DNA from: Hyparrhenia diplandra
Taxonomy: Eukaryota; Streptophyta; Magnoliopsida; Poales; Poaceae
Reading direction: 5' to 3'
Length of the DNA: 64,000 nt
Assembly (NCBI GenBank): GCA_015847255.1
Contig: JADLZK010007793.1
Location: forward strand, 434,001 to 498,000
A program made the position numbers and the translations under genes. Of this stretch, positions 23,700 to 34,326 are shown in pieces. The notes beneath the pieces are model-generated. The model saw only the letters and a program-made list of their open reading frames with translations, searched no databases and had not been told where the DNA came from. Each line of letters opens with the position of its first letter. Positions within the stretch are counted from its first letter, which is position 1.

Positions 23700-24015
23700 G
23701 AATAGATATATTAGGCTGTAGGAAAAAGGTCGAAAGCACAAAGGCAACAGTGGCACTAGCGGCCGGCCCAAATGGGTCTGGCGACCGCCAGGCCTGTGCC
23801 TCTTCTCTATCCCATTCTTAACCCAGGAATATTCTAGAACCAGCCCATTGTAATGACGACCATTTTTGGAGTCGTTTACATAAGACCATATCGTGAACCT
23901 TACTATCATATTCTATACATCCCCCGCCTATATGAACAAGTCTCATCCGATCATTCAATCTCATCTCATTCAATCCTCTTCCAAGATCGACGACAAAGAT
24001 CCTCTTTTTGCACTA
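23700..24015 (+). promoter_or_regulatory. Possible internal promoter-like region after integrase
   Basis: Between integrase and the next reading frame lies a GC-rich block with GGTCTGGCGACCGCCAGG (near 23770), an ATTCTAGAAC motif (near 23830) and a pyrimidine-rich leader. The same motif types occur in order in U3 of LTRs D and E upstream of their TATA box. Here no canonical TATA is present beyond TTACATAAGACC (near 23877). The reading as a second promoter is inference. Confidence 0.25.
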
Positions 24016-24298
24016 TGAAGAATGTTGAAACTCGTATGGTGGTATACGATCAAGTCAAAGGCGGCAAACTAACTTATACAATTCCATGGCTATAGTGCCA
24101 TATGGACCTAAGCCTTTAGTCAAAGTCAATTCACCATCCTTGAATCGACGTTCACCGATGGACAGACTACTAGTTCAAAGATCGATGGTCGCAAGGCGTG
24201 AACTTAGCCTCTTCTCTAGACGTTTAGATGTTTTGGAGAAGAAGAATTCAATGATATTTGAGAAGATAGGAGATCTCGAGAGTCTTTTAACTAAATGA
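24016..24298 (+). pseudogene. Unrecognised reading frame between integrase and 3' LTR (env-like position)
   Basis: Two overlapping frames, 24016-24095 and 24086-24298, would make a basic protein of roughly 90 residues if one frameshift is allowed. The second part contains RRELSLFSRRLDVLEKKNSM and a possible short coiled coil. Athila elements can carry an env-like gene in this place, but no signal peptide or membrane segment is visible. Function not assignable. Confidence 0.3.
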
Positions 24299-25283
24299 GA
24301 TATGTAATACGCTCGAGAATATAAGAGCACTAGTTGAGTCAGTTATTTAGTCTATTTTTTATTTTGAATTAAAGTTAGAGTTTTGAGTCAAGTTTGTGAG
24401 TCAATAAAAAGTTTGAATTGAATAAAGAGTGCTCTTGAATAAATTGTCGATTTATTGTCTCAATTATTATTTTCTATATTTTGTATATGTTTTTCTTGTC
24501 TCCACCATGTTTTTGGATGAAGGATAATAAAAGATAGTGTGGGGAGACAAGATTTTAACATCAAGAACAACTAAACCGAACCGAAAAGAGAAGCAAAACA
24601 ATAAAAACAGTAACGAAGATCCAACACGACAAAGCTCAAGGCCAAGGGGCAAGAGGGCTCGTGGTGGCGCCGCCAAGGATTTTTTTGCGGCCGCCAGCCA
24701 GCCGTCTCCCCTCGTCTTCAGATTTCTCCGACCCTCGGTTTGATCTCTCGAACTTTGCTTTAGTTTATATTTTGGTTTTCGCTCGTTAGTTTCAAGCCTT
24801 TTTGCTTAAATGTTAAATAATAAAATAAAATATATCGATATGCTTTGTTAAAAATAAATTCACATAATTTTTGTTGAGAAAAAAGGTTTTGTTAAAAATA
24901 TCTAAGTTACTTAAAGTTGTTATGAAATTTGAGATAGAAGATTTATGAGAACTTAATTTTTGATATCTTTTTTCTCACTGGAGAATTTATTTCGAAAAAT
25001 ATCAAAATAATAGCTTCACTTCATCTTTATGATAAAAATTATCTCCTATTAGAGCCATGTTATAAATATCAAATCAATAAAAAGATATTTGCTTTCTATT
25101 GAGCTTTGTCAAATTTTGTGAACTAAGTTGAGAGACTTGTCTAAAGATCAAGATCACGTACATTTGTTTTTTTATTTATTTAAATGCTCCAGTTGTTGAT
25201 CTCTCTAAAATTCAATGAATTATTTTTGTACATCAAGGCATGGGCTATGCAAAAGTAATTTATTTATAAAAAAAAAAAAAAAG

Positions 25284-25514
25284 AGGAGATGAAAAATGGA
25301 CAAAAGTCCTACGGGGCGCAGTAGAGCCTACCTCCTTAAGAAAAAGAAAAAAAAAAAGGGAGATGAAAAATGGACAAGTGTCCTACGGCAGTAGAGCCTA
25401 CCTCCCTAAATAAAGATGAATAATGGACAAGTGTCCGAGGGTCAAGAGAACCCACATCTTTAAAAGAGAGGAAATAATAGACAAAAGTCTAGGACCGCCA
25501 GAGTCCACCTCTCT
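25284..25514 (+). ncRNA. Array of four three-way-junction RNA modules (D-E element)
   Basis: Same four-unit array as at 15053-15268. Unit 1: P1 25284-25288/25332-25336, P2 25298-25301/25306-25309. Unit 2: P1 25358-25362/25402-25406, P2 25372-25375/25380-25383. Unit 3: P1 25412-25418/25455-25461, P2 25425-25428/25433-25436, P3 25439-25442/25450-25453. Unit 4: P1 25465-25471/25508-25514, P2 25479-25482/25487-25490, P3 25492-25495/25503-25506. The stems are maintained with different base pairs. The array lies about 0.5 kb before the 3' LTR, in the 3' UTR of the element RNA. Confidence 0.65.
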
Positions 25515-25784
25515 AAAAAAAAAAAAAAATAAAGATAGCCCATGATCTTGTTTGCAAAAATATTTATTCTAAAAAGAGAGAAGAAAAATAAGAGCAAAGT
25601 AGAATTAGCACACACATGCACATCTTGATCTAAAGACAATGTTTTTCCTTGGATCCATATTTGATTTTGCGTATACATACAAAGTAAGTATGCTATATTT
25701 TTGATCCTACAACCCGCATACAGCTTTTATTATAATTTTTATATGTTATATTTATGTTGTGAGGATCCACAAATACCACATATA

Positions 25785-25798
25785 TATATATATATCAT
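25785..25798. repeat. Short TA microsatellite
   Basis: Run of TA dinucleotides in the 3' interior of the D-E element. Confidence 0.8.
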
Positions 25799-26030
25799 TG
25801 AGTGATTTTAGAGTATCATAAAAGAGAGGAGTAAGCTATGTTTTCTTTTCAAAAATCATTGCAAAAAACTCGGTGAATTGATTGAAAGAATAAAGTACTC
25901 TATTTTATCTATCTTGTTTCATAATCGCTTAAGTACTTGGTAAAATTAGAAAGATATAAAGTGTGCTTATGAGTTTATAATTAAACCAACCTTTTATCGA
26001 GACGCAGTAAAAGCCTAAGTGTGGGGAGCT

Positions 26031-27313
26031 TGTTGACACCTTTTAAGCTATGTTTTTATGTGTCAATTAAATATGTAATAAGGGTATAAAAAGAATAAAA
26101 TACATAGAATAGGTATTATACTAACTAAGTTCCACGAAGTTTTGGTGAATTATATTTTTTCGGGGACTTAAATGTAAATGCCGAAAAACTTAGAGAAAAC
26201 CCCTACATAATAAAAGGAATTGCCAAAGAAGGATTTCGACCCAAAAAAGTGAACTAAAACATTCTAGAAGACACCAGAAGACACCGGGAGAGACCGACAC
26301 CCCGGGGCCAATTCCCTCGCCTCGGCGGCGCCAGAGAAGATTTGGCCGACCGCCGGGTGGGGCCAGGATGTCACCTCATCTTCCTAGGTCGGTTTCTAAC
26401 CGACTTTGTGGTTGTATCTACGCCGTTGTTGAAGTCGGTTTGATCCAAGGGCCAAAGCATTCATCTACCGGGACTATATAAGGAGGGTCCTACCTCCGAC
26501 CATAGGCATGAAAATCATTATTCATCATACTCGGCTTTGATCATAGCTAGAGCCATACCTCTCTAATTAGAAGAGAGCTAGATCAAGTTGAGAGAGATTA
26601 GTAGAAAGTTGAGAGATAGATCAAAGAACTAGTTCTAGTTCTAGATCCGTTCTTGAGAGATAGAAAGTAGAGTTGAGGAGAAGTAAGGAGAAGTGCCGGA
26701 TTTGTCGGTGACTCTTCTACGCTTTGTACCTCACGGGATCAAAGGCTTCATTGCAATTGATCTTGAGACTTCTTTGGCAGGATCAACCTTATATTTGAGT
26801 AAGTCTCCTTATTTATATTTCTTTCGCTTTTATGACTCATTAGAGTACTTTGATTCTTGTCGCTCTTGAATTGAAGTTGTTACCCCTAGTGTAGACGTGG
26901 TGTTTATACTAGATAACTCATAAATACACCCTACTTGCCCGATCGTGGTAGTTCGTGGTAGTGAAAGTACCATTGATTCCTTTGGATTCCACGCCCCGTA
27001 AGATAGGACACGTGGGACATAGTTGCCGGGGAATAGTAAGTTTCGACCTTACTTTCCTTTTGAGTACGCCCCCCATTAAGAAATATCTTTAAGCCTTATA
27101 AGAGTATAAACTAGACAACCATAGAATTCTTCTCACCTTTTATCGAACTCCCCGTTCCTTGCTACTATCTCGGTGTTTAGTTCTCGTTTCATTAGTCTCA
27201 CACCATTTCTCTCGTGGATTCGATAATTAAAACCCTCCCGTGAAGTGCTCATCGTTTCGTTCGCTGCGCACTATACAAATTATAAATAATTCGTAGGATA
27301 ACTTTTACCAACA
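26031..27313 (+). repeat. LTR E (3' LTR)
   Basis: Partner of LTR D, TATA box at 26475-26481. It ends ACCAACA and is followed by CTCGG and minus-strand Tat gag. Confidence 0.88.
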
Positions 27314-28047
27314 CTCGGCGAGGGTCTTCGGTTTATCTTCTCTCGATTTTGGAATGGCAAGGGCCTGGCCTTATGCACGCGAGGGCTGCCATGATGACGC
27401 TTTGGTCTGTTACCCCCTCTGTTCTTGCTTTCGTGTGGAGGAACCTCCGCCACCAATCTTTCAAGGGTTCGGGTTGGCCTACGGATGATGCCGAGGAGCT
27501 CCGCGGGAGTTTTGCCGTGGCGGAGTCCACTCCCTTTGAAGTTCGCCCTCGCGGGGTGGATCGGGGGTGGAATACCATGATCGGGCAATGTCCCTCGCTA
27601 CGATGACGAAAGACTTTGCCATGGTGGATTCATCCCCGCCAACCGCGGCTACCGCGGCCTCGCACGACATGATGAATCTGGGCGAGGGTCTCTGTCGCCT
27701 GTATACCGGGCGGGTGGTGGTGGTCAGTATGATGAGGGGCCACTCCACCAACCGCAGGCTTAAAGAGAGCGGGGATGCGGGTCGTAGTCTGCCGGGTGCC
27801 CCGCGGTGGCCGGGCCTCGCTTGTATGGTGGTTTTCGGTGGGCGGTGGGGGGTTTTGCTAGGCGTGTCCACGGATTGCGTGGGTGCTTTGCACCCGGGCG
27901 GGGGTGGTTAACGGTGGCGGGGTGGGTTGAGTGTAGGGTGGCGGAAGGGGTGGTGGTGGTGCGTGTTTCGGGGTCGGGGGTGCGGGGCTCAGGCGCCCCG
28001 TGTACCTCATGTGCGGCCATGAGTACTTTTTGGGTGTTATTTGGCAT
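27314..28047 (-). pseudogene. N-terminal gag of the Tat element
   Basis: It starts at the ATG complementary to 28045-28047 (MPNNTQKVLMAAHEV) and is Pro/Thr-rich at first. It then shows the conserved gag core EAAVAAVGGDESTMAKSF and ARDIARSWYST (about 27670-27590), and later frames down to LTR E. The core is the RNA-packaging capsid region of Tat/RIRE2-like elements. Frameshifts after the core. Confidence 0.75.
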
Positions 28048-28062
28048 GGCTTTTCGCGGTCG

Positions 28063-28081
28063 GTCCCCACGGATGGCGCCA
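28063..28081 (-). other. Primer-binding site of the Tat element
   Basis: On the minus strand it reads TGGCGCCATCCGTGGGGAC, the TGGCGCC type of primer site common in Tat and Athila elements, located a few bases inside the 5' LTR. Confidence 0.7.
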
Positions 28082-28085
28082 AGCG

Positions 28086-29080
28086 TGGGGAATAAGTTCC
28101 CCCCCCTCGCCTTCAAACGCGTGGGTGACGGGAGGAGGGGCGAGGACTTCCCATAGGAAAGGACGGGTGGACCCGGGTGGAAGACACGTGTGATGACTCG
28201 CATCCCAAAGTGTAGCTTTTTCGATTGATAGGTCATAAAAGTTCCCACCAACCGCCCCTTCATACATCCTGCCCATCCGTATTTATAGGCGCCCCGGTTG
28301 GTATTTATCGTAGTTACAAATTAGGACAAAGCGTGCATCCTCTTACGGTCGGGGCCAGCGCAGGGGCAAATTGGTACAAAGTTCGCCTCGGGGCAATGAG
28401 AGGTAAAAGCACATGCTCTAATGTGGCTAGGGGCGGCTGTAGGGTTTTCTCATCCCGCCGCCATCTTGACTTCCCCTCGTCTATCCTCCGCTCCCCGGCA
28501 CTCGCTAGGGGTCCCCGGCGGGCGCCGCTCTTCACGTCCATCGGAAGCCGTGCCGCGAGGGCGTGGTCGTCGAACTCGCCGCACTTCCCCCCGCGCTGCG
28601 GGGTGCCCCTTCTCAACCTCGCCGCCCCGCGCTGAAGGGGTGCTCTTAACCTCGCCACCCCTGCTGTGACGTCGTAGTTGATGCCGCCGCCCCAGCGCTG
28701 CGGGGTGTTCTTCTCAACCTCGCTCGCCGCCCTCGCGGGGCGCGTCGTAGTCGATCGCCGCCCCCGCGCCCGCTGGGGTGTTCCTCTCAACCTCGCCCCT
28801 CGCGCGCGGGGTGTTCTTCTCAACCCCGCCGCTTCTCAGCGCTGGCGGTCGTAGTCGGTCCGCCGCTCGCTGCGGGGTGTTCTTCTCAACCTCCGCCCCG
28901 CTGCGCGGTATCGTGAAATGATCTCGCCGCCGCTTTGTGGGGGCATCGCGTTGTCGATCTCGCCGCCGCCTTCGGGGGGCGGTCGTTGTCGATCTCGGCC
29001 GCCCCACGCCCGCTGGGGGTGTTCTTGTCTTGAGGCCCGTGAGCTACCGGGGATCCCTTGGCGAGGGCCCCTCCCCAACA
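28086..29080 (-). repeat. 5' LTR of the Tat element
   Basis: On the minus strand it begins TGTTGGGGAGGGG (at 29080) and ends in CCCCA (at 28086), next to the primer-binding site. A TATA box on the minus strand lies at 28280-28287. The outer flank is AGATT (29081-29085); its partner is off-window. U3 contains a GC-rich minisatellite, listed separately. Confidence 0.75.
28580..29035. repeat. Minisatellite in U3 of the Tat LTR
   Basis: Two alternating GC-rich motifs repeat irregularly. One contains GGGGTGTTCTTCTCAACCTC (near 28600, 28700, 28772, 28808, 28878, 29022). The other contains GTCGTAGTCGATCGCCGC or GTTGTCGATCTCGCCGCC (near 28675, 28745, 28850, 28950, 28985). The array lies upstream of the minus-strand TATA box, so in the enhancer position of the LTR. 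Confidence 0.7.
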
Positions 29081-29477
29081 AGATTAAACATCCATCTTTA
29101 ATGCCTGGTGGTAGCCACAACCCGAGACTAACAACCCCCTGCTACAAAAGCCACTTTTTTTACCGTTGGCATGGAGATTTTGTCCCTGTTGAAGCTGTCA
29201 ACCAGGAGTAATGACCCACCTCTGTGCCTTTTCCTGCTAGACTAGCTGTTGGGCAGGGGATGCTAGTCCCGGTCAGTGGATCCAACCGCGACTAACTCAT
29301 TCTCTTGTCCCGAGGCTAAAAATGGCCGGGACTAAACCTCTTGGATGGAAAATCGTTCTCTACTAGTGTCTTCTAAAAACTTTTTGCTAGTAATGAAGAT
29401 TTGTTGTAACAAAAGATGCAATAGTTCGTGATGATTGACAAATTATCACGCATCCATACATGAGCAATGTATGTTTG
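29081..29477. other. Intergenic stretch with possible degraded MITE
   Basis: Near 29255-29330 the sequence shows CTAGTCCCGGTCAGTGGATCCAAC-type and GGCCGGGACTAAAC-type blocks in inverted order, as in grass MITEs with GGGACTAAA ends. Ends and target duplication are not definable. Nothing else seen. Confidence 0.35.
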
Positions 29478-32400
29478 TGTAGGATCTCCCCGGACAAGGA
29501 TGGAGGTCTAGAGGGGGATGAATAAGCCTATAAAAATTCAGCTCCAAATTTGATCAGAACCTAGGGCAGCACTACCAACCTGAGTAGGGTGAAACATATT
29601 GAATTCAAAATCTGAAATATTTAATTAAATCTGATACTTATACTACCTTCCTACAACAATATATATCACAAATCGAGAGCTAAATATAGATTATCACAAA
29701 GGAGCTATAATTAATAGACCGACCAGAAACCCTAATCAAGAATATGAATTTGCAAGAGTAGTAAATGAAGCACACAAGACACCAAATTATCCCGTGGTTC
29801 AACTCACCACAAAGGCTTGGCTACCTCCAAATTGTTGAGAAAGCCACAATAGGCTTTGGCATGCCACAAAAGCTTGTCTTACCCTCATTCTCAAATCAAG
29901 AGAGCAAACTCTTGAAGTGAGGGGTGAATTCTTAGTCGCAAAAAGATCGCTACAAACCTCCCAAGGCTGTCACACAATGGCAAGCTCAAGAGAGACACCT
30001 TGAAAGGTCCCTTTGTGGTTTTGGTAATTGATTAGTGGCAACATTAGGTGAACTAATAATGTGTGATTGAGTTAATACACATGAGATTAGTTCACATGTG
30101 ATGGGAGCAATGAAGGAGCTTTATTGCATATGAGACATGACATGGAGTCATGTGACCAAGATGGTGAAGATCAAGATGAGGCTTGGCTTTATGGACCGGT
30201 TATAAGAGTGAAGGGCTAGTCGAGGCTTTGAAGTCATGGACCATGAGGCGGTGAAGCTTGAGCAAGACTTGGCGCCGACGCAACAGTGAAGAGCAAGTGA
30301 GGTCAAGATCGATGGACCAAGAGGGTCATGTGATGATATGTAGTGGATCATATCCTTCTTGATCGTGTTCATGCATGCGTTGCATCAGCATTTGGAGGAG
30401 ATGGGGCGTAATGGAAATGTGAAAGGCAAAGGTATAATCTAGGGCATTTCATTTCGCCTGTCATTAGTGCTTAGATAAGTTCTTGATAGATTTAGGATAG
30501 ATGATCGTACTATCAAGAGGGGCAAACTTGTTTGCATATCGGTCATCTAGTGCCACTTGAGCGATCTAACTTTGCGATGTGTTAGGATTGAGTGACGTGG
30601 TGAGATCGAGAGAAAATCCTTTGAAAATGTTTGTGAAAATGCTAACACACATGCACATGGAGATGTTGAATTGGTAGCTTTAGCACATTTGCAAGGAGGT
30701 GGTGTTTGTAGGGTTGAGATGGGTTTGGGTATCGCTCACCTTCCCACCGAAGCTTGCGAGGAGGCGAGATTCGGCGCTTTTGAGAAAATAAAACGCTTAT
30801 TTCCCTATCGTACCATATGCAAGTTGTTGGAGAAAACATGCTATCTCTGGAGCACAAGTTGGTACACTTGTTGGCTAGCATGTTTGAGCAAAGGTGTAGA
30901 AGTTAGCATTTTTGACGGCTTGTGAAATAGGGTTTTACATGCGTCGGACGCCAGTTGTGGGCGTGGGATGCCGGGCCGAAGGCCCGATGCGTTGTGGCTA
31001 GCGACGACGAGTGGGAGCACGGTCGCGCCCAAAGACTGTGTGTCCGGACACCACCGGGCGTAGCGTACCGGTGAGGCCGAGCATGAGTTGAACATGTTGG
31101 ACGCTCGAGCAGCGTCCGACGGTCAGGGTTCCTGCGTCCGGCGGCGGTGATGGTTTACACCATCTACGGACCACGCCCCGGGCGCCACGACCGGCATGTC
31201 CGGTGGCATCCGATGCGTGTCCGTCTGAGCGAGGGAACGAGCGTTTTCCAATGGCTAGTGACACATGGCATGTTGTAGTGCGCCGAACGTCACTGTGTAG
31301 CGTTCGGCGCCCCTCTCCTGGCGCGTCTGGCGCTCGTTTTTCGGTACTGTGCAAGGTAACGGCTCTATTTGACTTAGGGACTATAAATAGATGTGGTGGC
31401 CGACCTTGGCCGGTGTTGAGCACCTTGGGGACTTCGTGTCCATGCTTGGGAGTGCTAGAGAGGCTTCCCACTCACATATGCTTGATATTGTTCATCCGAT
31501 TGTGTGAGAAATCGATTTCTAGTGCATTGCCTTGATAGATCGCATTCGTGGCACTAGGTGATCGTGTTGCAAGCCAGAGCGCTTGTTTCTCTTGGAGGTT
31601 GCCATCTCCTAGATGGCTTGGTGGCAAGAGACTCCTTTGAAGCACACAAGGGAGATTGTGCGGTGCTCCGGAGAAGGATTTATTAGTGGTTCGTGCTCGC
31701 CTCGCGGGGGTCGTGAAGAGCAACACTACGAGAGTGTGTCATTGAGTTACCACCCTTGTGTGTGGTGTCTTGGAGAGCCTTGAGGGGACAACTAGCGGAG
31801 AGTCACCTAGTCCAAGAACCGTTTGTTGGTCAACACAACGAGGAGTAGGGGGGAGTTGGCAAGCTTATCGAGACCTCGGTAAAAAATCACTGGTGCCATC
31901 TTGTGTCCACACTTTACAATGGTTTGCATTCTCTTGATCACAAGCTTTGTATTACGTTCATATTTATATCTTGTGACTATGATGGAGAAGTAGCTCTTGC
32001 AATTAGTAGCTTGTGTAGCTTTTTAATTGTCTTCTTGCTTGTGTAGCTTGAAATAGTGTTGTGACTATCTAGCTTGTGTAGCTTATTTAGTTGCTTTTCT
32101 TAGTTTGTGTCGCTAAGTAATTTGAGCCCTTAGGTTAGGCATGTGTCGCCTTGTCCATTGTGCATCTAGTGAGCTTAGGTTGGCTTTGTGCTTGTGTTCA
32201 ATAGAATTGTTTAGGAGCTCACCTATGCTTGAAGTACTAGTGCATAGGTTTGTGTGACCTTGCAATATAATTGGTTAGGAGCTCAAGCTAGGCTTGTCAC
32301 CTCATTTACTCTGTGTAACATCTTTTGTGAGGTGATATAGAGTCTTAGTTAGAGGGGTAAAGTCTTGGCTAAGCAAATAGTTTCAATTCCGCACTATTTG

Positions 32401-32720
32401 ATTAGCCGATGCAATTAGTTTTAATAAGGACTATTCACACCCCCCTTCTAGTCCCCATCTCGACCTTACACACCTAGCCAGCCTAGGAGCAAGGTCCAAG
32501 AGTAACAAACCCTAGGGCCGCCGGTCAAACGTGAACCAAATGCTCTTTTGAAGTTTAATGTCTTTTCTCTCAAGATTTAATGGTGAGAATTTAAGATTAG
32601 CTTGGAAGCTTGAGGAGAAATAGTGGAGGAGAGAGAGCTGAGCGGTGGGATTGGAGGTCGGTTATGGGTGGCACTCGCTGCCCTAGACAATCTAGGAGAA
32701 TATAGACACAATTTTGGTGG
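29478..32720 (-). repeat. Degraded Copia-type LTR on the minus strand, split by a solo LTR
   Basis: The minus strand of 29478-29560 reads as the end of a grass Copia LTR (TTCATCCCCCTCTAGACC, then GGAGATCCTACA). The region up to 30000 and from 32476 to about 32720 continues as U5- and R-like sequence. It is interrupted at 30001-32470. The right end is uncertain. No coding part is attached. Confidence 0.45.
30001..32470 (+). repeat. Solo LTR of a Copia (Maximus/SIRE-like) element
   Basis: It runs from TGAAAGGTCCCTTTGTGG to CATCTCGACCTTACA. It is flanked by a perfect 5-bp duplication CACCT (29996-30000 and 32471-32475). TATA box TATAAATA at 31382-31389, then leader-like sequence ending in the CACCCCCCTTCTAGTC block typical of these LTRs. 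No interior and no second LTR are present, so it is the product of LTR-LTR recombination. Copia assignment rests on the terminal motifs. Confidence 0.85.
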
Positions 32721-32944
32721 CTTGTTAATCTGGATTTTGAGCATCTGTTCAACAGTTAGCCAACTGTCCTTGGACCCCTCTTAATAATATGAATTTTCCT
32801 AAACTCAAGATTCGATACATAAAATAATTTAAACCTCCACGAAGTTAAGATAGCCACCCTTTGTAATTAGGTTGTTTGGGGAGGGGGGTCCTACAATCTA
32901 TAGAACATCCTCCTTTTTTTAATTCCCTGCTTGAAATCAGCTAG

Positions 32945-33180
32945 GTAGTTACAAATTATAGTTTGTACTTTTTAAACCTCAAGTTTGACCACTCGCCTTA
33001 TTCAAAAAAATTTGTGTAAAATATCACTTCTTTTTTTTTTGTGGCATACTTTATTAACAAAAGGTCTTTAAGAATAACTTAAATTTGATTATGGTTGTAC
33101 AAATTTTTGAATAAGACGAAAGTGATGAAACTTGACGTTGAAAATGTCAAATGAATTATTGTTTAGAACTAAGGGAGTAA
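32945..33180. mobile_element. Stowaway-like foldback MITE
   Basis: Inverted arms: TTGACCACTCGCCTTATTC (about 32985) against GAATAAGACGAAAGTGATG (about 33113) with AAATTTTTGAATAAGACG-type inner bases. It ends in CTAAGGGAGTAATAC, the Stowaway-like terminal motif. The middle contains a T-run and ACTTTATTAACAAAAGG. Exact ends are not clear. Confidence 0.55.
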
Positions 33181-33369
33181 TACTTACAAGACTGCTTAGA
33201 TGTGTCATGTCAGGTAAATTGGCCAACACAAGTTCCCTCTTGCACAAGCTCGTTACATGATGATATTTAAGATTTCCGAAAAGATTTTGTTGAAATGGCA
33301 CAAAAGCTTGTAAAAGCTCTACTTCGACTCTGCGAAGTCCAATTTATTATTCACTTGGCTTTTAACTAA

Positions 33370-33563
33370 GGGGTTGTTTGGTTTAGGGACTTTTTAATCC
33401 TTGAGACTAAAAAAGTGTCTTTTAGTCCCTACCCAAACCAAATAGTGAGAGACTTTTTTAGACTTTTTCCTCTATTAATCCCTAAACGACTCTCTTGAAG
33501 AATCTTTTTTAAAAGTCTCTAAAACTAAAAAAGTAGTTTAGTCCCTAAGAACCAAACAACACC
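33370..33563. mobile_element. Tourist-like MITE
   Basis: 194 bp with terminal inverted repeats GGGGTTGTTTGGTTT and GAACCAAACAACACC. Flanked by TAA on both sides (33367-33369 and 33564-33566), the target of PIF/Harbinger elements. Confidence 0.85.
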
Positions 33564-33566
33564 TAA

Positions 33567-34318
33567 GACTTATCACCGACATTTTGACGTTTAAGCACAT
33601 TTACAGTATCCGTATGTTAGTACAAATGACCATGGCTCGAAACTGTCGAATACAGTCATGGTCTGAAACTGTACAGGACGAACGCGGAATGAAATAAAGC
33701 GTGCATTGTTTGTTTCCGGTTCGAAAAAAAAGCAGGGTTCGTGTCGATCACGAAAGTGGATTCGTTTGAAGTCCTCGTCAGCGTTCCACTGATCGGCGAC
33801 CTGTCATGCCACACAACTCAACAAGATGCGTAGGCAATGCCCCGTGTGAACGGCACTAGCGGGCTCACAGCTGCAGTTGGGCTCCCATTTCCTCAGCGGC
33901 TACAGGCAATTAAAGTTTGCAGGTGTAGTGTAGAGAATCTCGGTGCTTTCTCCGCGCTTTCCTGCTCCCACTGTCAGCACATTTGAAATTAAGCTATAGA
34001 TAATAATTCGATGAAACTAAAATTACATTAGGACTCGCTTTGATATTATTCTTAGTACAAGCTTTGATGATAATGAAACTACATTAGTACTGGCATTGAT
34101 ATTATTGTTTCTACATAAATTTAATTAAGTCACTTTCATCCTCACTCCCATTACGGCAAACCCCATCGTCCCTGGCCCCGCAACTGGGTCATGCTCGCAT
34201 GGACTCCGCGTAGCGACGGGCAGGACACGAGGCGTCGATTTGCTCTCTCTCAACTAGGCAGGTCACCTTTTGGAGGAGCTACGCCCCTGATTCTTGAGTT
34301 CTGCTCTTACATTTCGAA
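33567..34318. other. Unassigned intergenic sequence
   Basis: I see no gene, LTR end or clear MITE here. GC content is mixed and no long frame has recognisable domains. Confidence 0.5.
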
Positions 34319-34326
34319 AGAGTGAA

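Larger units (their letters stand above)
17738..27313 (+). mobile_element. Athila-lineage Ty3/gypsy retrotransposon with gag and pol (LTRs D and E)
   Basis: LTRs at 17738-19025 and 26031-27313 start TGTTGACACC and end ACCAACA. The target duplication is CTCAG (17733-17737) and CTCGG (27314-27318), one mismatch. Primer-binding site CGCCGTTGTCGGGGA follows LTR D and a GTGTGGGGAGCT polypurine tract precedes LTR E. The interior carries decayed gag, protease, reverse transcriptase, RNase H and integrase of Athila type. A further reading frame and the RNA-module array lie between integrase and the 3' LTR. Many stops and indels, so inactive as written. Confidence 0.88.
5583..29080 (-). mobile_element. 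Tat-lineage Ty3/gypsy retrotransposon, host of three nested insertions
   Basis: Reading right to left: 5' LTR (28086-29080), primer-binding site (28063-28081), gag (28047-27314, 17737-17442, 9455-about 9060), protease (about 8880-8010), reverse transcriptase (about 8050-7290), two RNase H-like domains (about 7290-6300) and integrase (about 6240-5583). The continuation and 3' LTR lie left of the window, beyond LTR A. It is interrupted by 9456-17441 and 17738-27313. The gag frame resumes across both insertions when they are removed, which proves the nesting. Two RNase H-like domains mark the Tat lineage. Confidence 0.85.

Noticed and set aside
28580..29035. CRISPR-like array
   Set aside because: Eukaryotic LTR context, irregular unit length and no unique spacers.
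28314..29120. Arg-rich proteins on both strands
   Set aside because: They come from the minisatellite in the Tat LTR.
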